Shown here piece by piece: positions 12,101 to 23,558 of a stretch of DNA of 64,000 nt. Origin of the DNA: Sapria himalayana (lineage: Eukaryota > Streptophyta > Magnoliopsida > Malpighiales > Rafflesiaceae). The notes beneath the pieces are model-generated. The model was given only the letters and a program-made list of their open reading frames with translations. It made no database searches and was not told where the DNA came from. The stretch's first letter is position 1, and every line of letters begins with the position of its first letter. Position numbers and translations under genes: made by a program. The stretch is from positions 307,676 through 371,675 of the forward strand of contig JAREIK010000353.1 in assembly GCA_029783825.1 (NCBI GenBank). Direction: 5' to 3'.

Positions 12101-12814
12101 AGTAATTTTGATATTGCGGTTGATGATGCTCATGATATGCCGATTGACGATTGATGATGATCTACTACTTTTTGATTTCGATGTTTTATTTTTTATTGAT
12201 TGTACACTTTATTTTTACGTTACGTTAAAACTTAAAACTTGTATTTAATTGGTTTGATATCTATTGGCTGGTTGGTCATCATCAAATTTATATTTAAATT
12301 TTCATTTAAATATTAAAACTCTATAATTTAATATTTTAATTCTAATAAATTATAATCTAAATTTATTTTAAATTATAAAAAAAAATTAAACTCTATTAAT
12401 ATTTTAAAGGTACAAATTTTTAATAATTGTTAATTTACCAATTTAAATATTAAATTTTATAATTTATTTATATTATATTTTTAATAAAAAAATTTTAACT
12501 TTGTAATTTATTAAAATTTTAATAATTTTTATTTAATAAATTTAATATATTATACATTATCTATATATAATATAACATATATTTTATTTTAACTAAAATA
12601 TAAAACTTTAAAAATTAAAATTTTTTTAAACCAGGCCCAGCCAGGCACGGCAAGGCCCGTCGACACGGCGGGCCGTGCTGGGCCTGACTTTGATAAACCG
12701 TGCCGGGCTAGACACAACACGGTACAGTAATCGTGCCGTGCCTGGCCCGGCACGAAAGCACGTCCGTGCTGTAAAAAAAAGGGCCGGCCCGGCCCGGCCC
12801 GTTTGACACCTCTG
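9166..12814 (+). mobile_element. Full-length hAT transposon copy H2 (3649 bp)
   Basis: The 5' tip is TAGAGGTGTCAACCAGCC and the 3' tip GGCCCGTTTGACACCTCTG, which differs from the family tip by its last base. The flanks TGTCAGAT (9158-9165) and AGTCAGAT (12815-12822) match at 7 of 8, consistent with a hAT target duplication. Layout: GC-rich 5' subterminal zone (9166-9540), including a degraded form of the hairpin seen in H4 (9480-9520), a leader with a CT-rich tract (9930-9960), transposase pseudogene, AT-rich spacer, and a GC-rich 3' zone (12630-12814). It is older than H4 by its imperfect duplication and greater decay. Confidence 0.93.
10130..12154 (+). pseudogene. hAT transposase pseudogene (H2)
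   Basis: The N-terminus shows the BED-type hallmark SVVWTHF, then a frameshift, then the finger CKYC...GTGYLKRHAELC, in which the first His is replaced by Tyr. The first open part (10221-10592) stops at TAA 10590-10592 after KLEK. The second (10611-11093) contains SDIWTSHDESSYA with the first catalytic Asp, SITFNNASNNGVV (where the second catalytic Asp has become Asn) and RCMCHVINLIVQ. The third (11238-12248) carries the C-terminal domain with VSSVSSESIFFVAVNVISN. A frame change near the acidic tail makes that open frame overrun the original stop at about 12154. The Asp-to-Asn change alone would abolish catalysis. Confidence 0.9.
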
Positions 12815-12925
12815 AGTCAGATATATTTAAATAAAAAAAAAATTCTAGTTTTTTTTAAAGGAGTCCGAGTGTGTGTGGGTTATAGAAATCTAGTTACCTG
12901 ATTTTTTGTGACCCATGAGCCATAA

Positions 12926-13162
12926 TAGAGGTGTCAGTATCACCGTGATGGTAGACCATGCCAAAGGGCCAGTCACGTGAGTCGTGCTTGATCCTTCATG
13001 AGCCATAATAGCCTCGGGCCCACCACAGCTTGAGCCGTGTCTTGGGCCGTAATGACCTTGGTTTAAGCATGGTTCTGGACTGTGTTGTGCTGGGCTAAAC
13101 ATGACTTAGTCATGTCATGCCTCATGCTGTGCCTGAGCCGTCCAACCCACTTGATACCTCTA
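12926..13162. mobile_element. Non-autonomous hAT element (237 bp)
   Basis: The left tip is TAGAGGTGTCAGTATCACC and the right tip CCACTTGATACCTCTA, with a GC-richer interior. The flanking octamers AGCCATAA and ACCCTGAT agree at only 4 of 8, so no duplication is demonstrated. The assignment rests on the inverted tips. Confidence 0.65.
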
Positions 13163-14187
13163 ACCCTGATTTAGGATCTATCTGTTTGGTCCTACATGAA
13201 ATCTAGTATGTGATATTTTTATTTTGACCCGTCCCAAAATCTACATGGGCCAAATCTAATCAGTAAATAGGGTGAGCCTTATGCATGATTTTGGAGAGCT
13301 GGGTTGCTTTACCTAGCATGACTTGGCTCGGTGTTTCTGCTAGGGATGCTGCAATCCATTTACACCCAGGTTGAAAGTGCAGCATCATGTTGAAGCATGA
13401 TGCCGTGCTTAAATAGTAGTGGTTAGGTTGACTCTAAATTAAAAATAATATCTTGGCAGGGTTTGGCAAGTCAGGCAATATATATTTGGGCTGAGAACAT
13501 CACAACCTGAGTAGACCGATTTGCCATCTTCACCTCACGTAGCTGAGGATCTAGTGAACAATATTCATGTGAATTGGTGCAAGGCATTCCTAGGCTGCTA
13601 GGCACACCTTTTAGAAATAGTATTTTTAAATGTTTTTATGAAAATTTTTGCAAAAAGAAAACTTCTTTTTCTTGAAAGAAAGAATAGTTTTTATTAAATT
13701 AAAACTTCATCAAAACTTTTAAAAAATTTTTAAAAATATCTTAATAAAAATTGTTAAAAAGAAAATCTCTTTTACCAGAAAATATTTAGAAAAGGAAATT
13801 TATCAAAAATAAAAATTTTGTAATATTGTATTTAACAAAATGTAGGCTCGGCATGCCTCCCTGGTGGTTGGTATTCATCACACTGGAAGTTCATGCCTTA
13901 AGCATGCTCTTGTGAAAGCATCTTGCTAGTTGTTGGTGATCATGTGGCTCATATCATATGTAAAGTGTTTCTTTCACAATTATAATTGATATCTAATCTA
14001 TGATTAGTATAATAAGAAAAAAATATAAGTCAACCAGAAAGAATAATTCTTAAGTTATCATTTCTAGTAACATGGAAATCATTAATATAAACTAGTAACA
14101 AAATAAGCTAATTCAAATTTTATGTTGGCTAAAAAGTTTAGAGTTTTATGGTGTAATAAATTATTTTCTTAATATCATAATATATAT
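13163..14187. other. No gene recognised
   Basis: The first 450 bases are moderately GC-rich, with words such as GGCATGATGCCGTGC reminiscent of old hAT subterminal DNA but without tips. The remainder is AT-rich. A 30-base motif beginning AGTAACAAAAT at about 14096 recurs at 14671. Confidence 0.4.
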
Positions 14188-14677
14188 TGTTGAAGCTTAG
14201 AGTTTTACGTTGGTTAAAAGTTTATCATTTTATTTTTTATCTTTTTACTTAATTTACCAATAATATGGTAGTTGATTAGCAAAGAGATTGAATGATCACT
14301 CAGTGTCTTACTTGCTCTAATCTTGGTGCCCTGATGCTCATATATAGGTTGAGAAATAGTATAGGTTGGATTTGTGTATAAAAAAAATCTTAAACTCAGT
14401 TAAAAATAAGCATTGTTTATCTTAAACTTTGAATCAAGTTGTATTGAGTTATAGAATTCATTTAATTATATGAAGTTTTATTGAATTTATGGTTTAACAT
14501 TTTGTACATGATAAAAGAACAAATACTTTATGGAAAATAAATTCTAGGATGTGTGTGTGATGGTTACAAACCTTGGTGAGAGAAAATACATGTATTATAC
14601 CAGTACAATATACTCATACTTGTGTGCTACAATGCACACAAAGATTTAAAATGGCGCATAGTAATAAATCAGTAACA
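14188..14677 (+). repeat. LTR-like block, left copy
   Basis: It begins TGTTGAAGCTTAGAG and ends CAGTAACA (TG...CA). It resembles the block at 21138-21519 along its length: GTTTTACGTTGGTTAAAA near the start, TTGTATTGAGTTAT in the middle, and ACATGTATTATACCAGTACA near the end. The two lie on either side of the copia element inserted at 14779-21126 and would have been about 100 bases apart before that insertion. Their origin is probably an older LTR element, but no coding part belongs clearly to it. Confidence 0.5.
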
Positions 14678-14778
14678 AAATCACCTAACTTGAATTTTAT
14701 CACAGATGGTGATCCAAGTTAATTTACCTAAATATTGATATTTTAAGTTTAAAATTTAAAATTATGTTAATATATAAT

Positions 14779-15000
14779 TGTTATAAAAATAGAATCAACA
14801 ATAATAATTTGAAAAATATAAAATTCAACCTTAAGACAATAAAATAAATAAAACAATAAAAAAATACAAGATAAAAGTGAATTAAGATTGAAATGATTTT
14901 CAAAGGAGGAATTTCTTTTTATAGAAGAAAAATTAGAAATTCCAAATGGATTTCCGATGTGGGCATGATGATTCCACCCCTTTGCCGTTACATTCTCACA
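14779..15000 (-). repeat. C1 3' LTR
   Basis: On the minus strand it runs from TGTGAGAATGTAACGG to TTTTTATAACA. A TATA-like CTATAAAAAG lies near 14920. It matches the 5' LTR at 20921-21126 in order and content, with many point differences, which indicates an old insertion. Confidence 0.82.
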
Positions 15001-17921
15001 CTTAAAAATTATATTTCTCATTTGTATATTTTTGCTTATATTTTTGCTAGGTCATATAAAGTTCTACACCATTTAAACTTGACAATGTTAATCGATTTGG
15101 TTAAAATATTTACTATGTTCTCATCAATATGAATCTTTTCATATTCATACTTACTTTTTTAATCTTTTCTCGTACAAAATGATGTTTTATCATGATATAT
15201 TTTATCTTCGAGTAAAATATTGATTGTCTTATTAAGTGCAGAGCACTCTGATTATTACAAAGTAAAATAATTTTATTTTGCATGCCCAAGCTCTTCTAAT
15301 AGAATCTACAACTAGATTACCTCTTTACTAGTTTGTATAGCTGTAACATACTCTAAATTAGTTATAGAAATAGATATAATAAATTATAACTCTGAAACTC
15401 AACTTATAGTTCCTCTAGTAAAAGAAAAAATATAGTTTGTGGTAGATTTGTTATAATCAATATCCATAATATAGTCTGCATCAATACAGCTTCTAATAAT
15501 AATGTCTAGATATTCATAACATAATATAATATTTGAGATTCGTCTGATATATATGAGAATTTTCTTTACAGTACTTCAATATTCTTTGTCAGGATTTATT
15601 ATTAATTGACATTCCCACTATCTGTGTAATGTCTAGTTTCGTATTAATCATTGTAAATATTAATTTTTTCACTGCTGATGTATATAGTACTAGAGATATC
15701 TTTCTCCTATCTTCTTCTGAGCTAGGACACAATTGAGAATAACTTAAAAATAATAGAAAGATGGGTAAAAATTAGATTACTACCTTGTATGTTGAAGTAT
15801 TATAAAATCTTGTTAAAATAATTTTTTTGAGAAAAACCAAATCTTCTTGTCATTTCTATCTCGGTAAATCTACAAACATTAAACTTCTTACTAATAATGT
15901 TTGGTCTCGTACAAATCATCATAAATATTAAAATTTTTACTTCTGATGCATATGGTACTCTAGAAATTTTTTTCTAATTTCTTTTGAGTTAGGACACATA
16001 ATTGAGGATAACTTGAAATTAATAGGAAGAGGGGTAAAAATTGACTTACTATCTTGTATGTTGAAGTATCACAAAATTCAGTTAAAGTAATTTTTTGAGA
16101 AAGTCAAATCTTCTTGTTATTTCTGTTTTGGTAAATCTGTATATATAAAATCTTGTTTACTAGTCTCAAGTCATTTATTTTAAACTTCCTAGTCAATTGT
16201 GTCTTTAATATTTGGATTCAATATTTGTTGAGACCTGCTACTTATATGTCATCCACATACAAAAATAAAATGATGAAATCATATTAAATCTTAAACCTTT
16301 TGTAGTACGTATAATGGTCTGAACCAAGTCTACCATATCCAAGGCTAATAATGAAGGAAATAAATTTCTTATACCAACACCTCAGTGCCTGTTTCAAATT
16401 GTATAGATATTTATTCAACTTATAAACTAATTTCTTCTTACCCATTTCAGCAAATTCTTCAGGTTGGAATATATAAATTTCTTTTTTAATTTCTCAATGA
16501 AGAAATATAGTTCTAACATTTACATGTTTTAGATATAAATTAAATATAGTACACAAAGTTATTATTATTTTGATTGTTATAAGATGAACTACCAGGGAAT
16601 AAACTTCATTGAAGTCAATATCTTTTTTCTGAGCATATTCTTTCACATCAATCTTATATAATACTATTCTACTTGATCATCGCTATTTCACTTGATCTTG
16701 TAAACTCATTTGTTATAAATAATTTTTTTAGTGGCAACGATACTAGCTTTTCAGTCTTATTCATGTGTAGAGTTTCATTTTTTTATTATTATTGTCATTC
16801 ATAAAGAATTATCTAAACTATTTGAAGCTTCATAAAATATTAAAGGTTCTCCATCCTCTGTTAGAAGATAATATGTCATATTGCTTTTCGTAATATACTC
16901 CGAGTGCCAAGCTGATGACCCTTTATCATGTGATAGTCGACTAATTTCTGGAGCTTCAGACTCGACTTGCTCTTATACTTTGTACCCTGGTTCTTTCTTC
17001 ATAGATATTAGAATATTTTATCTCTAATTATTTTTTATTTGCACAGTGATAGTTTTTAAAGTTTCTTTCAATATGTTATCATTTTCATTAATTCTTTGTA
17101 TTTGATTTTCCATAAAGATTATATCTGTTGATAATTATTTTGTAGGTAGTGAGATCTCACATGTGATACTCTTTCATTTCTTTAATATTCCCTAAAAATA
17201 TATACTTTTTGAATTTTAGATTTAATTTTATTCTTTCTTGGGTATTTTACATCACATATACATGACATCTAAAAAAATATAAAGTAGAGTAATCTATTGG
17301 CTTACTAGTTCATATATCTATTAGTGTATTTAAATTAATCGTAATTGATGATGATCAATTTATCACATAACATGTAATATTAATTATTTCTGCTCTAAAA
17401 GAGTTGAGTAGACTTGCAGTCCTAAATATTAATTTCATTTGTTCTATAAGAATTCTGTTCAAATGTTATATTCTTTCATTTTATTATAGCGTGTATGTGA
17501 CTGTGAACTATCATTTGTTACTTTCTTGCTTACAAAGAGCAAAAAACTTGCCATCGAGATACTCTCTTTCATTATCTGCCTATAAATACTTAATTCTTTT
17601 TCTCAGATTCAAATTTCACTCATGCTTTGAAGTCTTCAAAAATTAGAAATATATTTGACTTTTTCTTAATTGGATACATCAGCATCCTCTTGAGTAATCC
17701 TCAATGAAAGATACAAAATATTTTGTTTTTCTATGGGACATATTTGGTGATTCCTATAAATCAAAATGTATCAAGTCTAGAATGTATTTACTTCTTATAA
17801 TTGATCAACTAAATATTAATATATTTTGCTTAATTATAACATAATACTTATAAAAAGATAAGTTTACTGATTTGAGCATCGAAAATAATTTTTTATTAGA
17901 GAGAATTTTTAGACCTTGTTC

Positions 17922-18394
17922 TAAAGGTATCAAATGGGTCGTGCTTGGGTCGACACGGCACGTTACAGTGTCGTGCCCAGGCTCGTGCCGAGCACACCCT
18001 CAGCATCAGCTGTGCTGTGCCGAGCCAAGAAAATTTGACCTGTGTGCCGTGCCAGGCATGTAGGCACGGCATGGGTGACCACGTATCGAGCTTGGTCACA
18101 AAGGGGGACGATGTCCCGACGAGCGGGGCTCGGTGAGGCCCAAAAGGGTGACAGCGGCGCGGTGCTGAAACCCTAATTTTTTTTAAAAAAATTAGGGTTT
18201 TGCCATAACTCGAATTGGGCCGAACCTAGTGGATTTCAGGTCATGGGCTCGTGCTAGGCTAGACCTAATCCTAACCATTCCGTGCCAAGCACGACACAAC
18301 ACTATTGTGTGCCGTGCTTGGCACGACATGCCAGACAGTTGAGCCCACAAAAATTGGGTTTGCCTGACCTTACCCGGCCTTTTTGACACCTCTA
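17922..18394. mobile_element. Non-autonomous hAT element (473 bp) inside copia C1
   Basis: The left tip is TAAAGGTATCAAATGGGTC and the right tip CCTTTTTGACACCTCTA. CCTTGTTC occurs immediately on both sides (17914-17921 and 18395-18402), a perfect 8-bp target duplication. The interior contains GTGCCGTGCC-type words and a central palindrome at 18168-18200 in which AAACCCTAA mirrors TTAGGGTTT. It is inserted in the GAG-pre-integrase region of C1, so it is younger than C1. Confidence 0.93.
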
Positions 18395-18876
18395 CCTTGT
18401 TCTGATATTTGGCCTAGTTTGAGATGTCACATCATCTTTGATTTTTTTTTTGCTAATTGATGCAACACATGCATCAGCTTTTTGTATTATTTCTCCTTTA
18501 ATCACGAATAAATTTATTGTGATCTTTTCTTATTTTATGATTATAAGTACGCCTCTTATAATTTTTATTATTTTATTCTCAATATGAATCTTACACCCAA
18601 GACCATCTATTTATCTTAGAGATAAGATTTTTCTTCCAATTCATCACAATCATTATCATACCGTCAAATGATATTAATAATTTTCAAAGCATAATCATTA
18701 TTCATGTGCATAGAACTTCCTGAGATTAGTTCATATTTGTAAAATTAATTTTATCGCATTATCATGTGCCATGAAACTCTTAAGTTTAGTAACCACACAT
18801 CATCAAATTGCTTTTTACTTTCAATTATTATTATCACCTGGCTGTATAAGATATTATCATTGATACCTTCAACCAA

Positions 18877-19631
18877 TGAAGCATGGATATAGTAATGGAT
18901 AGTAGTGTCCGTGTGTCGGATATGAGGACACGTAGATACACTTGGGATATGTGTCCGATATGCCATGTGGTATATTGTTGACCAAATAGAGGTCAAATAG
19001 TGTCAGACACGACTTAGACACGTATTCGACGTGGGGGGCTTGAAGCAGTGGGTGAGCAATTCAACCTACAACCTATGGGGAGGGAGTTTGAATAGGATAT
19101 CATGTCAAAGCTATGAGTATCAACAATGCCAATGAAAAGATTAGGGCAAGGGGGGCTGCTGTTGGATTTTGATATTGGAATGGGGCGGGGGGGATTTCAG
19201 GTTCCGAATCCTAGTCGTGTTGAAATCCGACAGCAATCCCCCTTTCCCTAAAAAAAAAAATTTTTATTTTTATTTTATAAATATTATTTTATCAATATTT
19301 ATTATTTTTTATCAAGATAATTATTTATTTTATAAAGATAATTATTTTTATAATTTTATTTTATTTTATATAAAATAATAATATTTATAAAGATAATTAT
19401 ACTATTTTTTTTATTTAATTTAATAAAATGCATAATATTTATAAAAATTATAAATATTATTTTATTTTATTTTATCAATATTTTAAGAATAATATTTATA
19501 AATATAATATAATTATTTTTATTTTATTTTATCATGCCGTATCCTATTCGTATCAATATTCTAGTTTTTTAAAATTTATCGTATCCCCGTATATCATCGT
19601 GTTGTATCCCCGTGTTCGTGCCCATGCTTCT
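18877..19631. mobile_element. Candidate inverted-repeat element inside copia C1
   Basis: The ends GAAGCATGG (from 18878) and CCATGCTTC (to 19630) are inverted, and both arms continue with G/T-rich words such as GGATAC and GTATCC. The core (19240-19530) is very AT-rich. C1 coding sequence lies on both sides (protease below, gag above), which independently indicates an insertion of about 750 bases. I see no clear target duplication, and the superfamily is unknown. Confidence 0.5.
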
Positions 19632-20548
19632 TAGCTTATAATATTCTATTGAGTATTTGATAATTTATCATCCTCATTTTTTTTTAAATTAATAATTTTT
19701 TTGAAATGCTCATTTTTACTACAGTTGCAGCCCTTAATATTTTTATTACTTTTTGATTTTAATTTATCATAATTTTAACTCTCACTGGGACTGGGTTCAT
19801 ACTCTGATTTCTTTTGTATCACCGTCAAGATTTCTACTTGTTGTACATTTATATATCTATGCTTTTTGTTTGTGTTTGTTTTTTTTTTCTAAGATGATCG
19901 TGACAATATCATCGAAGATTAGATTGTCTATCAGAATATCATTCGTCATATTAATGACGATTGATCATACGAATCAGATAGATTTTAAAATAAAATTTTA
20001 GCAGATTTAATTTTTTCTAATTTATGATTTAATATAATAATTTAAGAAAATAAAGTATTTAAAGTATTGATATGATTAGTTATCGTAACAGATTCTATTA
20101 TTCAAATAGTGCAAAGGTTTCTCTTTAAGAATATTTTGTTGTGAATTGATTTATGTTGTATAATCTTGTGAGAGTATCCTAAATTTTTCTTATTGTATTC
20201 TTTTTTGTCACACTTGATAATATTTCATTAGCTAGTACTAAATCTAAATCAATAATCATATTACTAAATATCTTATTTCACTTATCTTCAAGAATTTTGG
20301 TGGATATTTTTTTAATTATATCAAAGTATTTATCTTTTCTAAAGATTGTATTAATTTTTATTTTTCATTATGAAATATTTTTTCTATTAAATATTTCTCA
20401 TTTAAATTTTGCTACTATTTATTTTATTTTTACAATGAATAATAATTGAGAATAATAATAATTATTTGTATAAATACATAAAAAAAAAACTCAATTAAGT
20501 GGAGGGGTGTAATATTCTCTTAAAAATCATAGACATTGAGGCTCTTAT

Positions 20549-20836
20549 TAAGTTGTGGTATCAAATGGGTCTGACTGACCTAGCCCAAAGCCTGACATGG
20601 TTTAGTCGTGCCTGGCTCGGCAAGACACACTACAGTGTCGTGCCTGGGCCTATGCTGGGCACACCCTCAACACGAGTTGTGTCGTGTAGGGTTGACTAGG
20701 CCCAGCCCGACACACACACAGCGTCGTGCCTGGGCCCATCCAAAAAAGCATGCCGTGCCAAGCATGACATGCTAATCCGGTTGGGTTAGAAAAAAACAGG
20801 CCGGGTTGGCTAGGTCGGCCCATTTAGCACCTTTTA
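20549..20836. mobile_element. Non-autonomous hAT element (288 bp) in the C1 leader
   Basis: GCTCTTAT lies on both sides (20541-20548 and 20837-20844; the next base also matches). The tips are degraded (TAAGTTGTGGTATCAAATGG at the left, CCCATTTAGCACCTTTTA at the right). The interior carries GGGCC and GTCGTGCC words. It lies between the C1 PBS and gag. Confidence 0.85.
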
Positions 20837-20899
20837 GCTCTTATTGCTCATTTGGCATAACTTTTCTAGACATTTATTAATCATAAAAATTACTATTCT

Positions 20900-20918
20900 A
20901 AACCTCATCTCTAATATT
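20900..20918 (-). other. C1 primer-binding site
   Basis: The minus strand reads AATATTAGAGATGAGGTTT just inside the 5' LTR. This corresponds to the plant copia PBS complementary to initiator tRNA-Met (TGGTATCAGAGC...), with several mutations. Position two bases from the LTR end supports the call. Confidence 0.65.
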
Positions 20919-20920
20919 AT

Positions 20921-21126
20921 TATTATAAAAATAGAACTCACAACAATAATTAATAATAGAAAAATTCAACCTTAAGACAATAAAATAAATACAAGCTAAG
21001 AGAGAATTGGAATTGTGATGCTTTTCAAAGGAGGAGGAACTTATTTTTATAGAAGAAAAATCAGAAATCTCAAATGGATTTTTAATGTGGGTAAGGTAAT
21101 ATTTCATCTATTCATTTTCCATTACA
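20921..21126 (-). repeat. C1 5' LTR
   Basis: On the minus strand it begins TGTAATGGAAAATG and ends TTTTTATAATA (terminal CA changed to TA). TATA-like TTCTATAAAAATAAG lies near 21045, the likely RNA start region. It is homologous to 14779-15000. Confidence 0.82.
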
Positions 21127-21137
21127 ATAATATATAT

Positions 21138-21519
21138 TATTAAAGTTTATAGTTTTATGTTGATTAAAATTTACCATTTTATTTTTTTATCTATTTACTT
21201 AGCTTATGTTTTCTATGGGAGTGCCCAACTCATGGGCTCCCCCAATCAATTTCTCATTATATTTTTTAGTTTTATTCTAGTTGTATTGAGTTATTGTATT
21301 CTTTAAGTTGTATTAAGTTTTATTGAATTTATGTGATTGTTTAACTTAGATTTGTACATGGTACAAGAGTAAAAACCCTAGGGAAAATCCTAGGCGTGGG
21401 GGTTACAAATCATATAGAGGAATTACATGTATTGTACCAGTACAATACACACCTATTTGTGTGCTACAATGCATGTACACAAAGGTTCAAGAAGGTGCAT
21501 GGTAGCATACTCCTAACAC
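21138..21519 (+). repeat. LTR-like block, right copy
   Basis: It begins TATTAAAGTTTATAG and ends CTCCTAACA. It is the same repeat as 14188-14677, in the same orientation, and shares TGTATTGTACCAGTACAAT and the start GTTTTATGTTGATTAAAA. It adjoins the right-hand ATAAT duplication of C1. Confidence 0.5.
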
Positions 21520-22880
21520 TGCTGTCACACACCCATTGTGTGCAATAGACGAAGATAGCAGCCATAGGCGCCGATTTCCCACTTCGTCGATGCCGTAGGG
21601 AATTTCATTCCGGAATTCTGGTAATGCGAGAGAATCTTGTGGTCGTTCAGTTTCTGATGTATTCTAAACCCTAAATTAGGGTACCTGATTTGGCTTTTTC
21701 TCAAATTATCATTGCTATGAAAGTTTCTTCAGCCTTGACAATCATTGGTGTAGTAAGGGATTTAATGAGGCATTTGTGGAGAAATATACATTGATCATTG
21801 GATGATGCAAATCTCATGGCTGATATATAAAACTGATATCATTGTTGTGACTAGGACCACAATTTCTGCTGTTTTCTGCACAGTTTCTGCCCCTTTACTG
21901 AATTACATCAGTTGCTGCCAGCTGTTGTTCTTGCAGACCATGAGACATGTATTGTTGCTCATCGCATATTTTATGTTGTTTTTGTGCCATGTTCAGTTTT
22001 TCCTCACCCATCCTTTGCTAATCCCTAGCTAACAAAAACTTCAGCAATTTCACGGACTCTGTCCAGAACTGTCCCTGCCTTCTCGTCTTCAGCTGCTTTT
22101 GTTGATAAGCTATGGATGGAGAGGTTGCACTGAAAATTATCAGGAGTATTGATCGGTTGACATTGCATAATTGAGTAACAAAAGATTTTTAAGAACTTCC
22201 AATTCGAGAGGAAAATATTCTCATGATGTTAATAAAAAAGCAGAAGCTGGATTTCTGATTCTGAGGTTGAATTGTCACCAGATAAGTCTCTGTATGGGAA
22301 CAATTCATTTATCCTGAAAACACACTAGAAAACTATAAAGCAATTGCTCACACATGCAGTCTCATACTCTCATATCTTTATTTTCTCAAGCCAATAATTC
22401 TAGTACTAATGTTTTGGTTTGAAATTATCAACTAGCATTTTCCTTGATAGACATGACTCTTACTGGACGAGGAATATTCCCTCCCTCTCAGCGTAGGCCA
22501 CCCTTCACTTTGTCATCAATGATGATTCTCTTTGTCGTGGAAGTCAACAATATTATTTCTCTAGTTAATCTCACAAAAGTGCTGCTTACAGAAAAAAAAT
22601 GGTTGCTCCATTTTTGCATTTGGTTGATGTTGATCATTGAAAGTTGTGGGCCATTGGTGTAAGAACTGATTACCCAATTGCATAAGGTTCCAAAGAAGTC
22701 AATAAGTTGGCTTTAAAGTCACTTTCAGAACTAGATAATCATCGTTGCTGCTATTGTGAAGAACCTAGAAAAATTGTTAGATCCTGAGGTGTCAACTTTA
22801 CATGAGCAACTTTGTCATGATTTAGTCCCATATGATGTCTGTCCATTCTTGGTTCTTCAAATTATGAAAAAGATATTACA
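21520..22880. other. Low-copy-looking stretch without a recognised gene
   Basis: The base composition is more balanced than in the flanks, and I see no transposon motif. Short open frames exist (21802-22032 and 22444-22662, plus strand), but neither has a recognisable domain. The first is Leu/Phe/Cys-rich and would be hydrophobic. The stretch could be an exon or UTR fragment of a host gene, or an undiagnosed repeat interior. Confidence 0.35.
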
Positions 22881-22884
22881 ATTT

Positions 22885-23540
22885 GGCTCATGATTTAGTC
22901 ATGGTTCTTCAAATTTTGGTTCATTTATGATTTAGTCATGGTTCAAATTGTCTCATGATCATGATTTAGTTCTATTTCAAATTGATTCATGATCTTGATT
23001 TGATTCTAGTGAAAACTAATTTAAATTTAAGATTTTATACTAGTCCATGATTTGGTTTTGGTCCTAGTTGTAGTTCAAACTGGCTTATGATCATGGTTTG
23101 GTTCTGGTCGTGATTCAAATTGGCTTATGAATATGTTTTAGTTTTGGATGTAGTTCAAACTGGTATTTGGCCTTGATTTAGTTTTGGTTCAAATTACCTT
23201 ATGGCCATAATTTCGTTCTAGTTTAAACTGACTTATGATCATGATTTTATTTTAATTCATTTTGATTTATGGTCGTGATTTGGTTTATAACCATGATTTA
23301 GTTCTAGTTCAAACCAACTCGTGATTATGATTTGATTATAATTTAAGCTAATTTATACATTAGATCTGATGTAATTTTATTATTTAGTTTTAGTTCAAAC
23401 TGTTTCATTATTATGATTTGGTATTCATTCAAATTGGTTTATTTTTCGGATCTAGCAGAAATCCATGGTTTAGTTCTATTTCGAATTGGCTCATGACTAT
23501 GGTTTTATTCTGATTCAAATTAACTTGTAGTTTGTGAAAA
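22885..23540 (+). repeat. Degenerate tandem repeat, 34-46 bp period
   Basis: Variants of CATGATTTAGTTCTGGTTCA followed by AATTGGCTTATG recur about 14-16 times, at intervals of roughly 34 or 46 bases (for example 22889, 22927, 22961, 22995, 23046, 23092). Divergence between units is high. No open frame spans it. It ends about 25 bases before a polypurine tract. Confidence 0.75.
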
Positions 23541-23558
23541 ATGTTTGGATTTTTATAC

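Larger units (their letters stand above)
15060..20480 (-). pseudogene. C1 copia gag-pol pseudogene
   Basis: Gag (about 20480-19700) shows a UBN2-like helical region. Protease lies near 18790 (DVWLLNL...SWHMI, in place of the usual W-x-L-D-S-G-A-S...H-M). GAG-pre-integrase runs on either side of the small hAT insert. The integrase core near 17550 reads YADNEREYLDGKFFALCKQE, in the position of the R-T-D-N-G-G-E-Y motif; the second G of the motif is lost. RT near 16450 contains IYIFQPEEFAEMGKKKL and KYLYNLKQALR, and near 16270 FLYVDDI, the catalytic Y-V-D-D. RNase H (about 15600-15080) contains NLEYVTAIQTSKEVI and KIHIDENIVNILTKS. The frame is broken by many stops and two foreign inserts, so it is inactive. 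The lineage resembles Tnt1/Tork by motif wording; this is not proven. Confidence 0.85.
14779..21126 (-). mobile_element. Ty1/copia retrotransposon C1, nearly complete, minus strand
   Basis: Reading the minus strand: 5' LTR (21126-20921), PBS (20918-20900), gag, protease, integrase, RT, RNase H, 3' LTR (15000-14779). The LTRs are about 206 and 222 bases and share a TATA-like CTTCTATAAAAA element, CAAATGGATTT and AACCTTAAGACAATAAAATAA. The bases outside the two ends are both ATAAT (14774-14778 and 21127-21131), a perfect 5-bp target duplication that fixes the limits. The length of 6348 bp includes three later insertions. The domain order PR-INT-RT-RH is diagnostic of copia rather than gypsy. 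Confidence 0.9.

Noticed and set aside
17404..17646. 80-codon plus-strand frame
   Set aside because: It is antisense to the C1 integrase core, which reads YADNEREYLDGKFFALCKQE on the minus strand.
18168..18200. Telomeric or interstitial telomere sequence
   Set aside because: Only single AAACCCT-like words on each side of a palindrome, not a tandem array.
19169..20001. Plus-strand open frames in 19169-20001 as genes
   Set aside because: They lie over the AT-rich core of an inverted-repeat insert and antisense to copia gag; no motif on the plus strand.
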